The notes beneath the pieces were generated by a model, which was not told the origin of the DNA, made no database searches, and saw only the letters and a program-made list of their open reading frames with translations. Positions 24,301-37,100 of a stretch of 64,000 nt of DNA are shown here, one piece after another (positions within the stretch are counted from its first letter, which is position 1; every line of letters starts with the position of its first letter). This DNA is from Plotosus lineatus (taxonomy: Eukaryota; Chordata; Actinopteri; Siluriformes; Plotosidae): positions 18,407,001 to 18,471,000 of the forward strand of contig CM045731.1 of assembly GCA_024760905.1 (NCBI GenBank), in the 5' to 3' direction. The position numbers were made by a program, and so were the translations under genes.

Positions 24301-27300
24301 ACAAATTACAGCTAGTTGTTCTTATATAATGATGAATTTAAGAGTTCTCCCAGGTCATCATAAACAGAAGCTGTGCATCTACGAAAAATTTTAAATTACA
24401 CCAAAGACTGATAAATAATATAAGCACATTGCTGCATGGTACTGAAACATCAGGCAGCACCAAGCTTCCTGTGTGGTCTTAAAGCAGTCGTATCTGTTGC
24501 ATACAAAATAAAATATTGGTTTTTGGAGGCAATCTGTGAGCTACATAATAAGTCTTCAGCTCTTTGAACACTGTTTTGTTAGTTCGAGGTGAGTGGAGGG
24601 AAGACACAGACGTCTCGATGAGGTGGTCAGGAGAACAGGCTTTTTAAAAGTATATAAAGTGAAGTAATTCTTAATGCATTTCCTGTTTTCCTAGTCCGTC
24701 CTCATAAACGAGTCAAAGGGGGATGTATGGTTAATTTGTGGTTTTGTGCCTCTAGCTGTCTCAGATGCGTCCAGCAGAGTACCGAAGCATCATGAAGAGT
24801 TTGGAGAGTCATTATTTGGAGTACCAGAGAAACTCTGTGGGTTCTGAGATGTTTGAAGAAGAGGACAAGAAAGCCATGGAGAGCCAGTTTACTGCAGCCC
24901 AAAATCACTACGATCAGCTGGTTGTACAGATCCCAGCACACGGTGAGTACTTACGGTACATATGGACATTTTTCCATGGATTGCCATTATCTTCAGCCTT
25001 AAGCTGACCACACCTCACCTCACACACACTTTTTGTTTCATTCTTCTTTCTGTTTATTAGCTGGCCAGCAAGAGGTGGTAATGGAAATTCCAGTGAAGGC
25101 ATCGACTTCAAAAGAGGTTCAGAGTGCTCGGGTCTCATCTGGTGTAAACGTGCTCAGTGAGTTGCATGCCCTGCAACTGAAGCTGGAAACTATGGAGTCT
25201 GCACTTGGTACACACCAGCACATCCCAGTGGGACCGGGAGCGCCAGCACAGTGCACCAGTCTTATCACTGGCACACAGGTAAACTCAACATAACTGTACG
25301 TAGTACCTGACCTTCTTAGATTAATGTGAAAAGCACTTCCTGATCGCACTCAACAACAGGGTTGCGTGATGATCTATACGTAGGTAGTGGTGAAGGATGT
25401 GGAGACACTGAAAGGAGAGTTCCTGAAACTAAGAGATCAAGTGCTTGCTGAATTAGAAGGAATGAAAGACACCGATAAAGCTCAGTTTCTCCGCGGCCAA
25501 CTCGACCTCATCAACCAGAGACTGGACAGGCTGGGGTCTCACTCTGCCACTTATCTGCGAAGGTACAAAACTTACAGAAGATGAATAGGACCTGAGAGGT
25601 TTCATTTGCATGATTAATCATTCATTCAATTTCTGAACCACTTAATCCTAATTAGGGTCACGGGGAGACAGGTGCCCATCTCAGCCGACTCTTGGCAAGG
25701 GCAGTGTACAAGCGAGCTGCCCAGGTGACAACTTGGTGAGAGTGGAGCTTGAACCTCTGACGTTTGGATCAGTAAGCCAGCACCTGACCACGGAGCCACC
25801 ACTGCCCCTACTCAGAATTATTTAATATTTATCTTTCTTCAGGACTCGATTATTTTCAGGAAGGAAATTTGGTGGCGCTGCAGAAAAATGTGCTATTATC
25901 CTCCTGGAGATTGCTGATTCCAGGCTGATGAACACAGCCATCTCTTGGCTGGGAGCTCATAGGAGCCAATTGTCTGAGCACTCAGGGGAGGGAAGGCTGT
26001 CCTATGTTCACTTAAGAGATCACTGGGCAACACCAATGTCTCTGAGCTCATGCATACATTGGGGCGGATCAAAAGGTCCTTTGAGGAATTGTTTACGGTC
26101 CATGAATATGCATGAGCAACAGTTTGAAAAAACTGCTGACATCATGTGTCTCGGAGGAAGAACATGCTTGTTCCTACCTTCCTTGATTGGTGGTGGTAGT
26201 GGTATGGTGACCCTGTCTGGCACACATAAATGGTAGAAATTTGCAACCAATTAAATTGGGATGAAAATCAATGGTGGAAAAAAACATGTCAAGGTTTGTG
26301 CCCATGCTAAAGGACAAGGACCTGGCCTCTGGTGGGGCCATATAGAGGTTGATGTAGACTAATGAAATCTGGTAGGCATGTGCATCTTTCCATGACAAAC
26401 AAATTGGTCTCTTGGTGGCATTAGTCACGCCCAATAGGAGTGAGGTAATCTCTTAAGGCAAGGTCGGTGATGTAATGGTTAGGGTGCGGGGCTCATGCTC
26501 AAGAGGTTGTTGTTCGAAATTCACATTAGACCCCCCCCACCACCACCACCACCAACTTGGTAAGACCCCTGGGCAAGGTCTTAACCACAAGTATGTCTCT
26601 GTCCACCCAGCAGTATAATTGGGTACCAGTAAAAATACTGCAAAGGTAACTTACGATTGTTTAATGTCCCACCCAGGAGGACCTGAACTCCTAGTTGCTT
26701 CATGCTATGGAAACTGGGGATGGTCTCCAGCCCAATGAGCCAATGGGCTCAAGTTTAGGAAGCCCAACAGCCGTATCTTACTTAATCTCTCACTCTTTGT
26801 TTCAGGTTGACGACTTTGAGGTCTTTGCTTCAGGCTATGTTACAGGCAGAGGATATGGTAAAGGTTTATGAAGCTCGACTCACAGAGAGAGAGACGACAT
26901 CACTGGACCCGGATGATGTCCAAGAGTACCAGAGCGCTCTTAGGGTAAAATTTATTGGAGTTTATTATTTATTTCAGGGATAAAATCAGAACTATATTCC
27001 AATGTGGCGTTTATGCCGTTCGGGGTTGAATAACTCTGTCAATATCTACACGTTTTAGGTCATGCGGTCCACGCTAGCTCAGAAGGAGGGTGTGTTACAT
27101 TCACTGGAAGAGGAGTTGATTAAGGCGAATCAGTGCAATGAGCAAATTGATCAGAACTGCCACCGGTGTGATGTTGACCTGTGTCTGTACAGTGATCATG
27201 TAAAGCAGCTGTCTGACCGTTGGAAACGCATTCAAGCACAAATTAACAGCAGGCAAGATGATCCTTTTTTTAAAACTTAAATATGTCTTATATATTTTGA

Positions 27301-29300
27301 ACTCTGTTTTGTTGAACCACCCTTTAGTCTTTATTATACCACATAAAATCCCGTAGCATAGTTTCCAACCATTCCATCCCAGAGTTGGGTTCCATTTTCA
27401 ACAACATCTTGAATTTATGAGGGGGAAATTTAACCACTCCATAAAATCTTCTCCGGCACATCCCATAAACTTCTAACAGGGTTGAGATCAGGACTCTTCT
27501 GGAGCAAATATGTGAAGATGATTCTTAATGCTCCCTGAACCACTATTTCAGGCCCAATTTTATAGCAGTGTCATTAGAGGATCATTGGGGTGATGACCTT
27601 TTCATTTAGGTCATCAGCGAACTTAATTTTATTCCCATATTAATGTTGATGAGCCTCGACCTGACCAACTGGAGTAACGCTGCCATGGCAATTACGCTCT
27701 GTAATCAAGGCTAAAGGTGGTCCAATAACATATTAGTGTACAACTCTGTTTAATTCATAGATTAAAACCCTTATTCATTATTTTTTTAGGCATGAGGATC
27801 TTGATACTTACCTGCAGCAGCTAAAGCATTATCTGATCTCAAGCTCTGCTCTCAGTGCCTGGATTAATGACACCAAAAGCCATATTGATTCTCAGTTAAC
27901 TACTAGGACTGATGACCTCACAGCCCTCAACAAACTCCTAAACCAGCAGAAGGTGATAAGATTCTCTATTAAAAATTTATTTGGTTGTTATCTGAATTGC
28001 AAGTTGTAGTGATTGGCACGTCCTCCATACAGCAAGAAGGTCCTGGGCTCGAGTCCCAGTCTCGGGCGTTTCTATGTAGAATGTGCTTATGTGGGTTTCC
28101 TCACAAAGTCATCCATATTAGGTTGTTTGGCAATTCCAATTTGCCCCTAGGTGTGTATGTGGGTGTGTGTGTTGACCCTGTGATAGTCCAGCAAAGTTCT
28201 CAGGCACATCTACTCAGAAAAATGGTCAGGATGTAAAGAAAAAGCCACAAGGGATTTAAGCTAAAATACAGGCTGCTCTGCAAAAATAGTATTGTGGCTT
28301 ATTCAAGATGCACAGTAAGGAGGTACTTGAACAAAAATTGGCTGTGTGGTCGAGGGCTGGGGTTGCCAGGAGAAAAGGAAATAAACAAAAGACTAATTCT
28401 GAGGCTTGTCTAGGCTTTGTTTCACATACTGCAAGCATGCTGTTTTGTAGCATTGATGCAGTTAAGACTTTCTTCTGCCAGAAGAAACTTGAAGCGCAAC
28501 TGTGTTTCTAGAGTTCAATTCTCATGAATGTTCATGTTTGACAGGGATTATGTTTTTATACGTAGTAATTATGTGTATATGTAATCTTTAGGCATTGAAT
28601 TCTGAGATAACAGGAAAGAGGAAGACTGTGGAGGCTGTACAGAGAGACGGGGACACATGTGTTAATACCATCAAGGTGGATACTGTCCTTCTTTTGACAA
28701 ATTTTTTTTTTTTTTTGTATAAACATAAAAGTTAAAAAAACTTAAATAATTCTTTCATCGAAATGTTTATGGATATGTAGGACTACGAGCTTGGATTGGC
28801 ATCTTACAGTGCTGGACTGGAAACTCTACTCAACATACCTATCAAGAAAACCATGCTGCAGTCTCCTTCTACAGATGTGTTACAGGAGGTACAATATCTT
28901 TAACAGTTAATCTATGAGTTTGATTTTCTTAATGACCTCATAGACCTATTAAAGGCTATTGAGCATATCTGATGAGAGTGAGTGGAATGTCTGTTTTATT
29001 TTTTATTTATTTATTTTTGTAATTTTTTTTTTTCTTTAATCCAAACTCACTGTATTATGAGTCATATAGCATTTTTAATATACTATATATATATATATAT
29101 AAGGCATACTACTAAATACCTAATGAAGGAGCCAGTTTGGCTTTAGCCTGGCATACAGTCCCATACTGCCGCACGTCCGCTTATCGGGGCCTCTGCCCCA
29201 GTCACCAGCATAAGGCAGTGCCAAGAACTCAAGGTCTGTTTCTTATCACCGGCCGATAGTTGTATTTGGTAAGAACAGACAGAAATTGCTTATTCTTTAA

Positions 29301-29333
<33 letters not shown>

Positions 29334-31059
29334 GTGGTACCTAAACTTACGAAATTAATCCGTTCAGAGGGCAAGCTCTTAAGTCGAAACGTTTGTTAGA
29401 TGAAATGAAAATTCCCATAGGAAACAATAGAAAACCAATTAATCCATTCCAGCCCCTTCCCAAACTCATATAACATGACATAAACAGGTATTTTTTTATA
29501 CCTTTTTGTGTAGGGAACACAGTGAGAGTGCCACTGCTACCTACTGTAGAGGAATGCGCAATTACACTTAAATCTTAGTACAGTATGGCAAAAAAGCATG
29601 TTCCCCATGGTCATATAAGATAAGATAAGATAAGATACAGCTTTATTAATCTCACAATGGAGAAATTCACTGTTACAGGCTCTTGAGGTACTATCAGTAG
29701 GGGGTGCAAAAATAGATACAAGTACAAACATACACACATACATATATTATATAAGTAAATAAATAAATAGATACATAAATAGTATAAATTACTAAACAAT
29801 AAAAGAAAAGAATGGAGCAACTTTATAGACTGGCCTATATTAAAGTGTAATGTATCTGAGTGCAGAGTAGATGGGTTGATATGGTTGATATGGTTCACAG
29901 TCAGTGGGGTAGATGTGGCTGATTAAAGTGCACGGGGTTTTTATTGCACATAACCGGTATTTTCACAGACAGTTACAAAGTGGCGTTGTACAGTCTGATA
30001 GCGGTGGGAATGAAACGACCTGCGGTAGCGCTCCTTCCTGCACTGAGGATGCCTCAGTCGCCCCCTGAAGGAGCTGCTTAGCTCCTCTACAGTCTGGTGC
30101 AGTGGGTGAGAGCTGTTGAACAGGATGGATGTGAGCTTTGCTACCATCCTCCTCTCACTCACCTCCTCCACAGAGTCCAGTGGGCAGCCGAGGACAGAGC
30201 TGGCCCTCCTGACCAGCTTGTTCAGTCTCTTTCTGTCCCGCTCTGTGCTGCCCGGGGCCCAGCAGATGGCAGCGTAGAGGATTGCAGAGGCTACCACAGA
30301 GTCATAAAATGTCCTGAGCAGAGGTTCAGATATGCCGAAGGACCTGAGTCTCCTCAGAAGGTGGAGGCGACTCTGGCCCTTCTTGTACAGGGCGTTGGTG
30401 TTGTGGGACCAGTCCAGTTTATTGTTAAGGTGAACACCCAGGTACTTGAAACTGTCCACTGTCTCAATGTCCTGTCCCTGGATGTTCACTAGTAAGTGTG
30501 TGTGTGTGTGTGTGTTTGAGTGCTTCTCCTGAAGTCGACCACCATCTCCTTCGTCTTCCTAGTGTTCAAGCACAGGTGGTTGCGCTCACACCAGTCCACG
30601 AAGCCGACGATGACCACGAATATGCGCCCCCCCCTGGCATCACACCGCAATTATTACAATGGTTACAGAAGTAATCACCTGAAGAGAGAGGATGGTTTCG
30701 CCACCCCTCGAAACAGATCTGGAGTGAAAATGAAGTTCCAATAGAAAGTCTTTGTCTTATATATATAAAACTGTCTTTTATACATATATATATATATATA
30801 ACAAAAGGACAGGACAAAGGCTTTCTATTGAAACTCCATTTATCACTACAGATCTGTTAGTGGTGAAACTATCCTCTTTTCAGGTGATTACAGAAGAAGA
30901 TTCTTCTGTAATCACCTGAAGAGAGGATGGTTTCACCACCCTCGAAACAGATCTGTAGTGATAAATGGAGTTTCAATAGAAAGCCTTTGTCCTGTCCTTT
31001 GTTATTTGCTCTACCAAAAGTATTGAGCACTCTCCTACGGAAGGATCTACTCAGAAAAT

Positions 31060-31131
<72 letters not shown>

Positions 31132-34100
31132 ACAGGGTCTGCTGTTTATAAACAATGGACGCAGCGTCATTGCGTCAGCGTACTACGTAGGTGCGTCTAA
31201 ACTCAAAATTTGACTTTTTTTTTTTTTTTTGTAAGTCGGAGAGCGTTTGTATATGAGTTTGGGAGGGGGTTGGAATGGATTAATTTATTTTCTATTTTTC
31301 CTATGGGAATTTTTGTTTTATCAAATGAACATTTTGATTTACGAGCTTGCCCTGGGAACAGATTCATTTTGTAAGTCAAGATACCACTGTGTGTATGTAT
31401 ACATACATATACATACACATGGTATGTAACCTGATTTGCAAGTAGATTAACCAATCAGAACATGTGATAACTCCTATCCAATGGTGTTGGATATAATAAA
31501 TAGTGTTATACATTTGCTGAAGTTTTGTCTCTGGGTTTGATTTTATTTTCAGGTTTCCACTCTGCATAGCCGTTATTTAGAGCTACTTACACGTTCAAGT
31601 GCTTATTGCAAATCACTTGGAGACTCATTGAAGCATGTAGAAGAGATTAAGGTACATAAAACCTTGTAGAGCTCAAATAATTGTTTGTTGTTGACCTCAT
31701 CTTCATTAGATGAATTTTTCTCCCATTTCTCAATAGATGCGGAACACCAAGATCGATGTGCTTGAAGAGGAGCTAAGGCTTCTGAGAGCGGACATAGAGG
31801 ACCGTGATGCTAAGAATGCATCAATGCAAGATGCACTCTCACGATACCAATCAAAACTGAATGAATCTCAGGAGCACCTCCTTTCCCTAGAGGAAGTCAA
31901 GAGAAGTCAAGCTCTGCAGTGCAGCACAGCACAGGCGAATCTAAATTCCTCTCATAACCGTTTACGTGAGCTCATGGAGGAGGTACAGAGTCTAAAACTG
32001 CTTGTGGAGGAAGAAAGGAGAGGCAGAAAAGTTGTAGAGGAAAGATATAACAGTCAACAAGAAGAACACGAAGAGGCCATGCGGAAAAGACTAAAGGAGT
32101 TGGAGACTGCTAGTTGGTCCAAAATTGAGTGGGAGAAAACCTTGTCAGATCAGTCACGGGACATTGGTCATTTGCGGAGACAGTTGGAGGAGGAGACCCA
32201 GAACCTGAAACGGACACAGGTGGAGCTGGCAAAGGTAAGGCAGCAGCATAGCACTGAAATGAAGGAGTTCAAGGAGACCTATGAGTCCCAGATCCTGGTA
32301 ACCAAAACGAACCTACAGAAGCTCTCCCAGCAGCGGAAGGATGACTCTTTGTCCATGCAAATGGACTATGACAGGGTAGAAGGGGAATGCAAGAAATTGC
32401 AGGAGGAGATGAGGAGGCTGCAGTTCACCATCAGTGAGGAGCAGGCTCAGAGGAAACATGCCGAGGCAATGCTGCAACAACAGATCACCACAGCCACAGA
32501 AGAGGCCAGAAAAAGGAATGAATTGGAGGCTCAGGTTCAGAAGCTTCTCAGAAACCAGAGTGCTGAAGAGAACAGATGGAAGGAAGTGCAAGCCCAATCA
32601 ACAAAGTCTCTTCAGGAGAAAACCTATCAGATCTCAACCCTTAGACAGTCACTTGATGATGAGATTCACAAGAGAAATGCACTGGAGGCAGAGAAGGGCC
32701 ATCTGAAGAAAGAGTTAACAGACCTCCATGCCAAGCATACAAATTGTAGTGAGGAACTAATCAAACTTCGTTCTACACACCAAGAGCTAAGCATCCTTCG
32801 TATGGAAGTGGAAACCCAAGGCAATGAACGGACCCGCACTGAAAAGAATATTGCAAACCTTCAGGCAAGGATTCAAGAGCTCCAGCAGGAAATAAAAGAA
32901 TTGGATGGGCAGCTGAATCAGCAAATAAATGTAGCTCAAGAGGAAGCTGCCAAGCGCAGGAAGACAGAAGCTCAACTCGAGAAGACAAACCAGGCTATGC
33001 GTGAATACATCTCCACTATTTCCACTTTAAAAAAGAGTCAGGAAGAGGCTAGTACAGAGGCCAAAAGATCAGAAGAAGAGCGCAGAAAGCTGCAGGAGGC
33101 TCTTAACCATAATTTGAAGGATAATGATAGCTCTGCTCAGCGTCTAGCAACGCTCGAAACCGAAATGAAAGCTTTAAGGTTTCAGTTGGTGCAGGAACAA
33201 AATCGGGTTTCTGAAGCCAATCAACGCTATCAAACCGTGCACCGAAGCATGGAAGAAAAAACCAAATCGCTGAATGAGGCGCTTTCCGATACAGAACGTA
33301 TGAAGAAGCTCACAGAGACGCTCACCAAAGAGCGTCTCCGCCTGGAGGAGGAGGTACGAGCCATGCGACTAGAGCATGACAAGCTGATGCAAGGAAAGCA
33401 GCATGAGGAAGCTGAGATGAGCACCCAGATTAGATCGCTCCAGCAGCAGCTCCAAAGCAGCCAATATACACGTGGAGAGCATGACAAACTTATCCAGCAA
33501 CTCTCGCAGGAGAGAGAGAAGCTACAGTTGGAGATACAGAATATCAGAAAACAAGCCAGTGAGGTACTAATCAAGTGTAGAATGTCTGGGAGTATTGTAG
33601 ACTGTAGTTCTACTCAGACATTGTGTGAGATCCTTTCCAGCTTGCTTCATGCTTTTCAGTCCCTTCAAGTTCTGCACTTGGCCTTTTTGTTCTCCGCCAT
33701 GCAGAATTGATTAATTTCATGGTCTGTTTCTACACCTGAATGGCATATGTTCCCATTGGAAAGCAATCATGGAGTCCTCCCACTGTGTGCTTTATTTGAT
33801 TTATTCTTGCTCTTAAATCACTGCCACTGAATCTATAATCAGGTTAATTTTAAGTGTTCTCTCCTGCAAATATTCTCTAAAACAGGTGTCCGTGTTCCTG
33901 AAGATCTACCTTCCTGAAGATTTTCAGTCCTATCTGTATGATACCCACCTGACCAATTCACCATGCTGTCAAGACTTATATTTTGAAGCGGTGATGATTT
34001 AGATCTGTCAAATGGGCTCCATTAGGGTTGGAGCTGAAGTCTTCAGATGGGTAGATCTCCAGGAACAAAGTTTGGCACCACTGCTCTAGTACATTGCTTT

Positions 34101-37100
34101 GAGTTCCATCCGCTTGTTACTCTGCGACATGTTCGTATTCTGGGCCAAGCTTTTTCATCATGCTGTATTTGCCGTATCCCTTGCTATTTAGAACTGTGTC
34201 CAGGTTTATTAATTGTGTCCATTGCAATTGTGCCAAAAAAATAATTGAAGTTTGTAGTTAGGCTTTTTGTCCATAAAAATATCTCTAAAAGGATCTCAAG
34301 AGTCTTATGACAAACTCTTCAAGTTGTCAAAAACCAAAGCAGCATTTGGCCCTGAAAATGGCTACTGATGTCAGATTTAACAAGCTGATTGGACATGTTG
34401 ATTGTGGTAATATAATTGCATTTAGCTACCCTCATTCTGAATCTGGTGACCAATAGCAATTGTAATTAATAATTACATAACAAACAGTAGAGAATGTGTA
34501 TCTCATAGTAAAGGATTTGATTTTATCTCCTAAATGATTCAGTGTGTTTTTAAATGCATGCACTTGTGCTTTTAGCTTCTTAAAACCCTGAGACTTTTGT
34601 AGTCTTGATGTTTGTTGTTGTTGTTGTTGTTGTTGTTGTTAACACATTTCTCTCTTTCTATCTTTGTTTTTAATCAGACATCAAGCTTGGTCCAGTCTTC
34701 CCAGACTCAGTGCACTGAATTACAGCAAGAACGAGATGCCCTCATCAAGAAAATTAAAAACTTAGAAGATAAAGTGACCCGTATGCAGAAAGTGGAGGAA
34801 GACCTTACAACCACCAGACTATCACTGGAGACAGAACTGCGCCTTAAAAAGCAGCTACAGGAAGAGATCAAGGGGCTCAGGAATGAATTTGGCATGTGGA
34901 AAAAGCAACGACAAAGCCAAGATGAGGATATACAGCAGCACATCAAGGTGCGAATGACACTAGAAGAAGAATGTACCTCATTGAAAACACGTATGGAGCA
35001 GCTGCAGTCCCAACTGAAAGAAGTTGAAGCGTGCTACAAGCTCCAACTGCAGGGAATGGAGCAGGAGCGCAATGACCTACTTATTCTCAAAGATTCTTTG
35101 CAAGACGAGACTCAGAAACTGAGACAGAAAGCAAAAGCAGTAAACAGATACACACAGACAGATATGCCTTGCACAATTGTTGATGCCTCCACTCTGGTCT
35201 TTGACGGAGTCCGCAAAAAAGTCACAGCCCAACAGCTACATGACTGTGGCGTTATTGACAAAAAAACAATGGAGGGTTTGTTAAAAGGCTGCCAGACTGT
35301 CCAGGATGTGGCTGTCAACATTAAGCTGAATCTCAAGGGCACCGGATCCATTGCAGGACTAGCTGGACCCACTGGAAAGTTGACCATCACTGAGGCCAAG
35401 AAAGATAAGTTGATCTCAACAGATAGTGCCATGAAACTGTTAGAGGCTCAAGCAGCAACAGGTCATATACTTGATCCCAGAGCAAATTTAAGGATGACTG
35501 TAGACGAGGCTTGTCTTAATGGCCTTCTGGATGACGGGGATAAAAAGCAGCTGTTGACTGCAGAGGCTGCCTGCATTGGGTTTAAAGATCCAAATACAAC
35601 CAAGCTTCTTTCAGTCGGTCAAGCCATGAGAAAGGGTATGATAGATCATGATACTGCTCTACGGCTGCTGCAGGCACAGGAGGCTGCAGGAGGCATTCTT
35701 GATCCTGTCCTCAGTGTATATCTCCCCAAAGATATTGCACGAAACCGTAATCTAATTGATCAGGATCTGTATCAAGCTCTGAATGCAAAACCATGCTGCT
35801 ATACTGATCCTAACACTAATCTGAGCACTAGCTATGTCAGCCTGAAGAGGCAATGCAAAGCTGACCCAAACACGGGCTTGCTCATGCTTCCAGCCCCAGA
35901 GCCAATGACTGTACAGGGATTAAGGGAAAAGGTCTCTTTGTCCCATCTGGTAGAGGCCAATCTGTTAGAACCCTCAGACATTGATCAGCTAAGACAAGGC
36001 AAACTGACTAGCCATGACATTGAGCACAGACTTAGAGCTTATCTACAGGGATCAACGTGTATTGCTGGAGTCTATGACGAGGCCAACAAATGTATTCTGC
36101 CGATCTACCAAGCAATGAAAGAAGGACTCCTACGGCGTGGCACTACATTGGAGCTTCTGGAAGCTCAGGCAGCTTCAGGTTTCATAATTGACCCCATCAA
36201 TAACGAGTACTACACAGTAGACGAGGCTTGTAAGAAGGGTCTGGTTGGGGCGGAGTTCAAAGACAAGCTGCTTTCGGCTGAGAGAGCCGTCACTGGATAT
36301 AAAGATCCCGGTAGCGAAAAGATCATCTCCCTTTTCCAGGCAATTGAGAAAGGCCTGATTGAGAAAGGCCATGGTATTCGCCTACTCGAGGCTCAGATAG
36401 CAAGTGGCGGTGTTATTGATCCCAAACAAAGTCACAGAATTGATGTGGATGTTGCTTATAAAAGAGGCTACTTTGATGAAGAGATGAGTCAGATTTTAAA
36501 AGACGAGGGAGAAGAAACAAAGGGTTTTTTTGATCCTAACACTCAGGAAAATCTCACCTATCTACAGTTGAAGAGTCGTTGCATCACGGATGACAAAACT
36601 GGTCTTGTTCTTCTGCCACTTCATGATAGAAGTAAGGTATCAACACAGAAAAACACAACACGGAAGACAAGGGTTGTAATTGTAGATCCGGATACCAATA
36701 AGGAAATGACTGTATATGAAGCCTATCAGAAGGGGTTGATTGACTATGAAACTTACATTGAGCTTTCCAGCCAGGAAAGTGAGTGGGAGGAGATAACAGT
36801 CACTTCCTCAGATGGTACTAGTAAACTGGTCATTAATGATAGGAGATCAGGCCTTCAGTATGACCTGAAAGAATTACTTGATACAGGTGTAATTAGCGAG
36901 GACAACTTGCAGGAGTATCGCTCTGGGAAAATTACTCTTATACAGTTTGTTGACATCATCACCGAGAAATCTATTGTTCCGAAACAGCCTCTCGGCTCAT
37001 CGTCATCCACAGTGTCATCAAAGACTGTCAAACGCGAAGTCGTGACCTCTGTTGGAAGTGCTCCTTTGCCTCAAAGTCCCTCGTCTCCGAACACCTTGAA

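Larger units (their letters stand above)
29333..31391. mobile_element. TIR DNA transposon carrying a LINE and a palindrome
   Basis: The left end cagtggtacctaaacttacg and right end gtaagtcaagataccactg are long inverted repeats of about 140 bases (29333-29475 versus 31250-31391). Interior pieces match 16870-17657. It has been invaded by the LINE at 29617-30605 and holds the hairpin at 30801-31005 and a TA repeat. Confidence 0.65.

Noticed and set aside
25928..26236. 102-residue frame in intron 16
   Set aside because: No recognisable domain, no splice context, and it lies between two well-supported dsp exons in intronic sequence.
30097..30492. 131-residue plus-strand frame
   Set aside because: Antisense of the CR1/Rex1-like RT C-terminal frame.
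33564..33710. Extension of the rod exon to the stop at 33710
   Set aside because: The frame stays open but composition changes to Ser/Leu-rich non-coil sequence right after a consensus donor, and exon 24 continues the homologous protein.
34612..34677. Leu-rich start of the long tail frame as a signal peptide
   Set aside because: It is an intronic TTG repeat read as poly-Leu upstream of the exon 24 acceptor.
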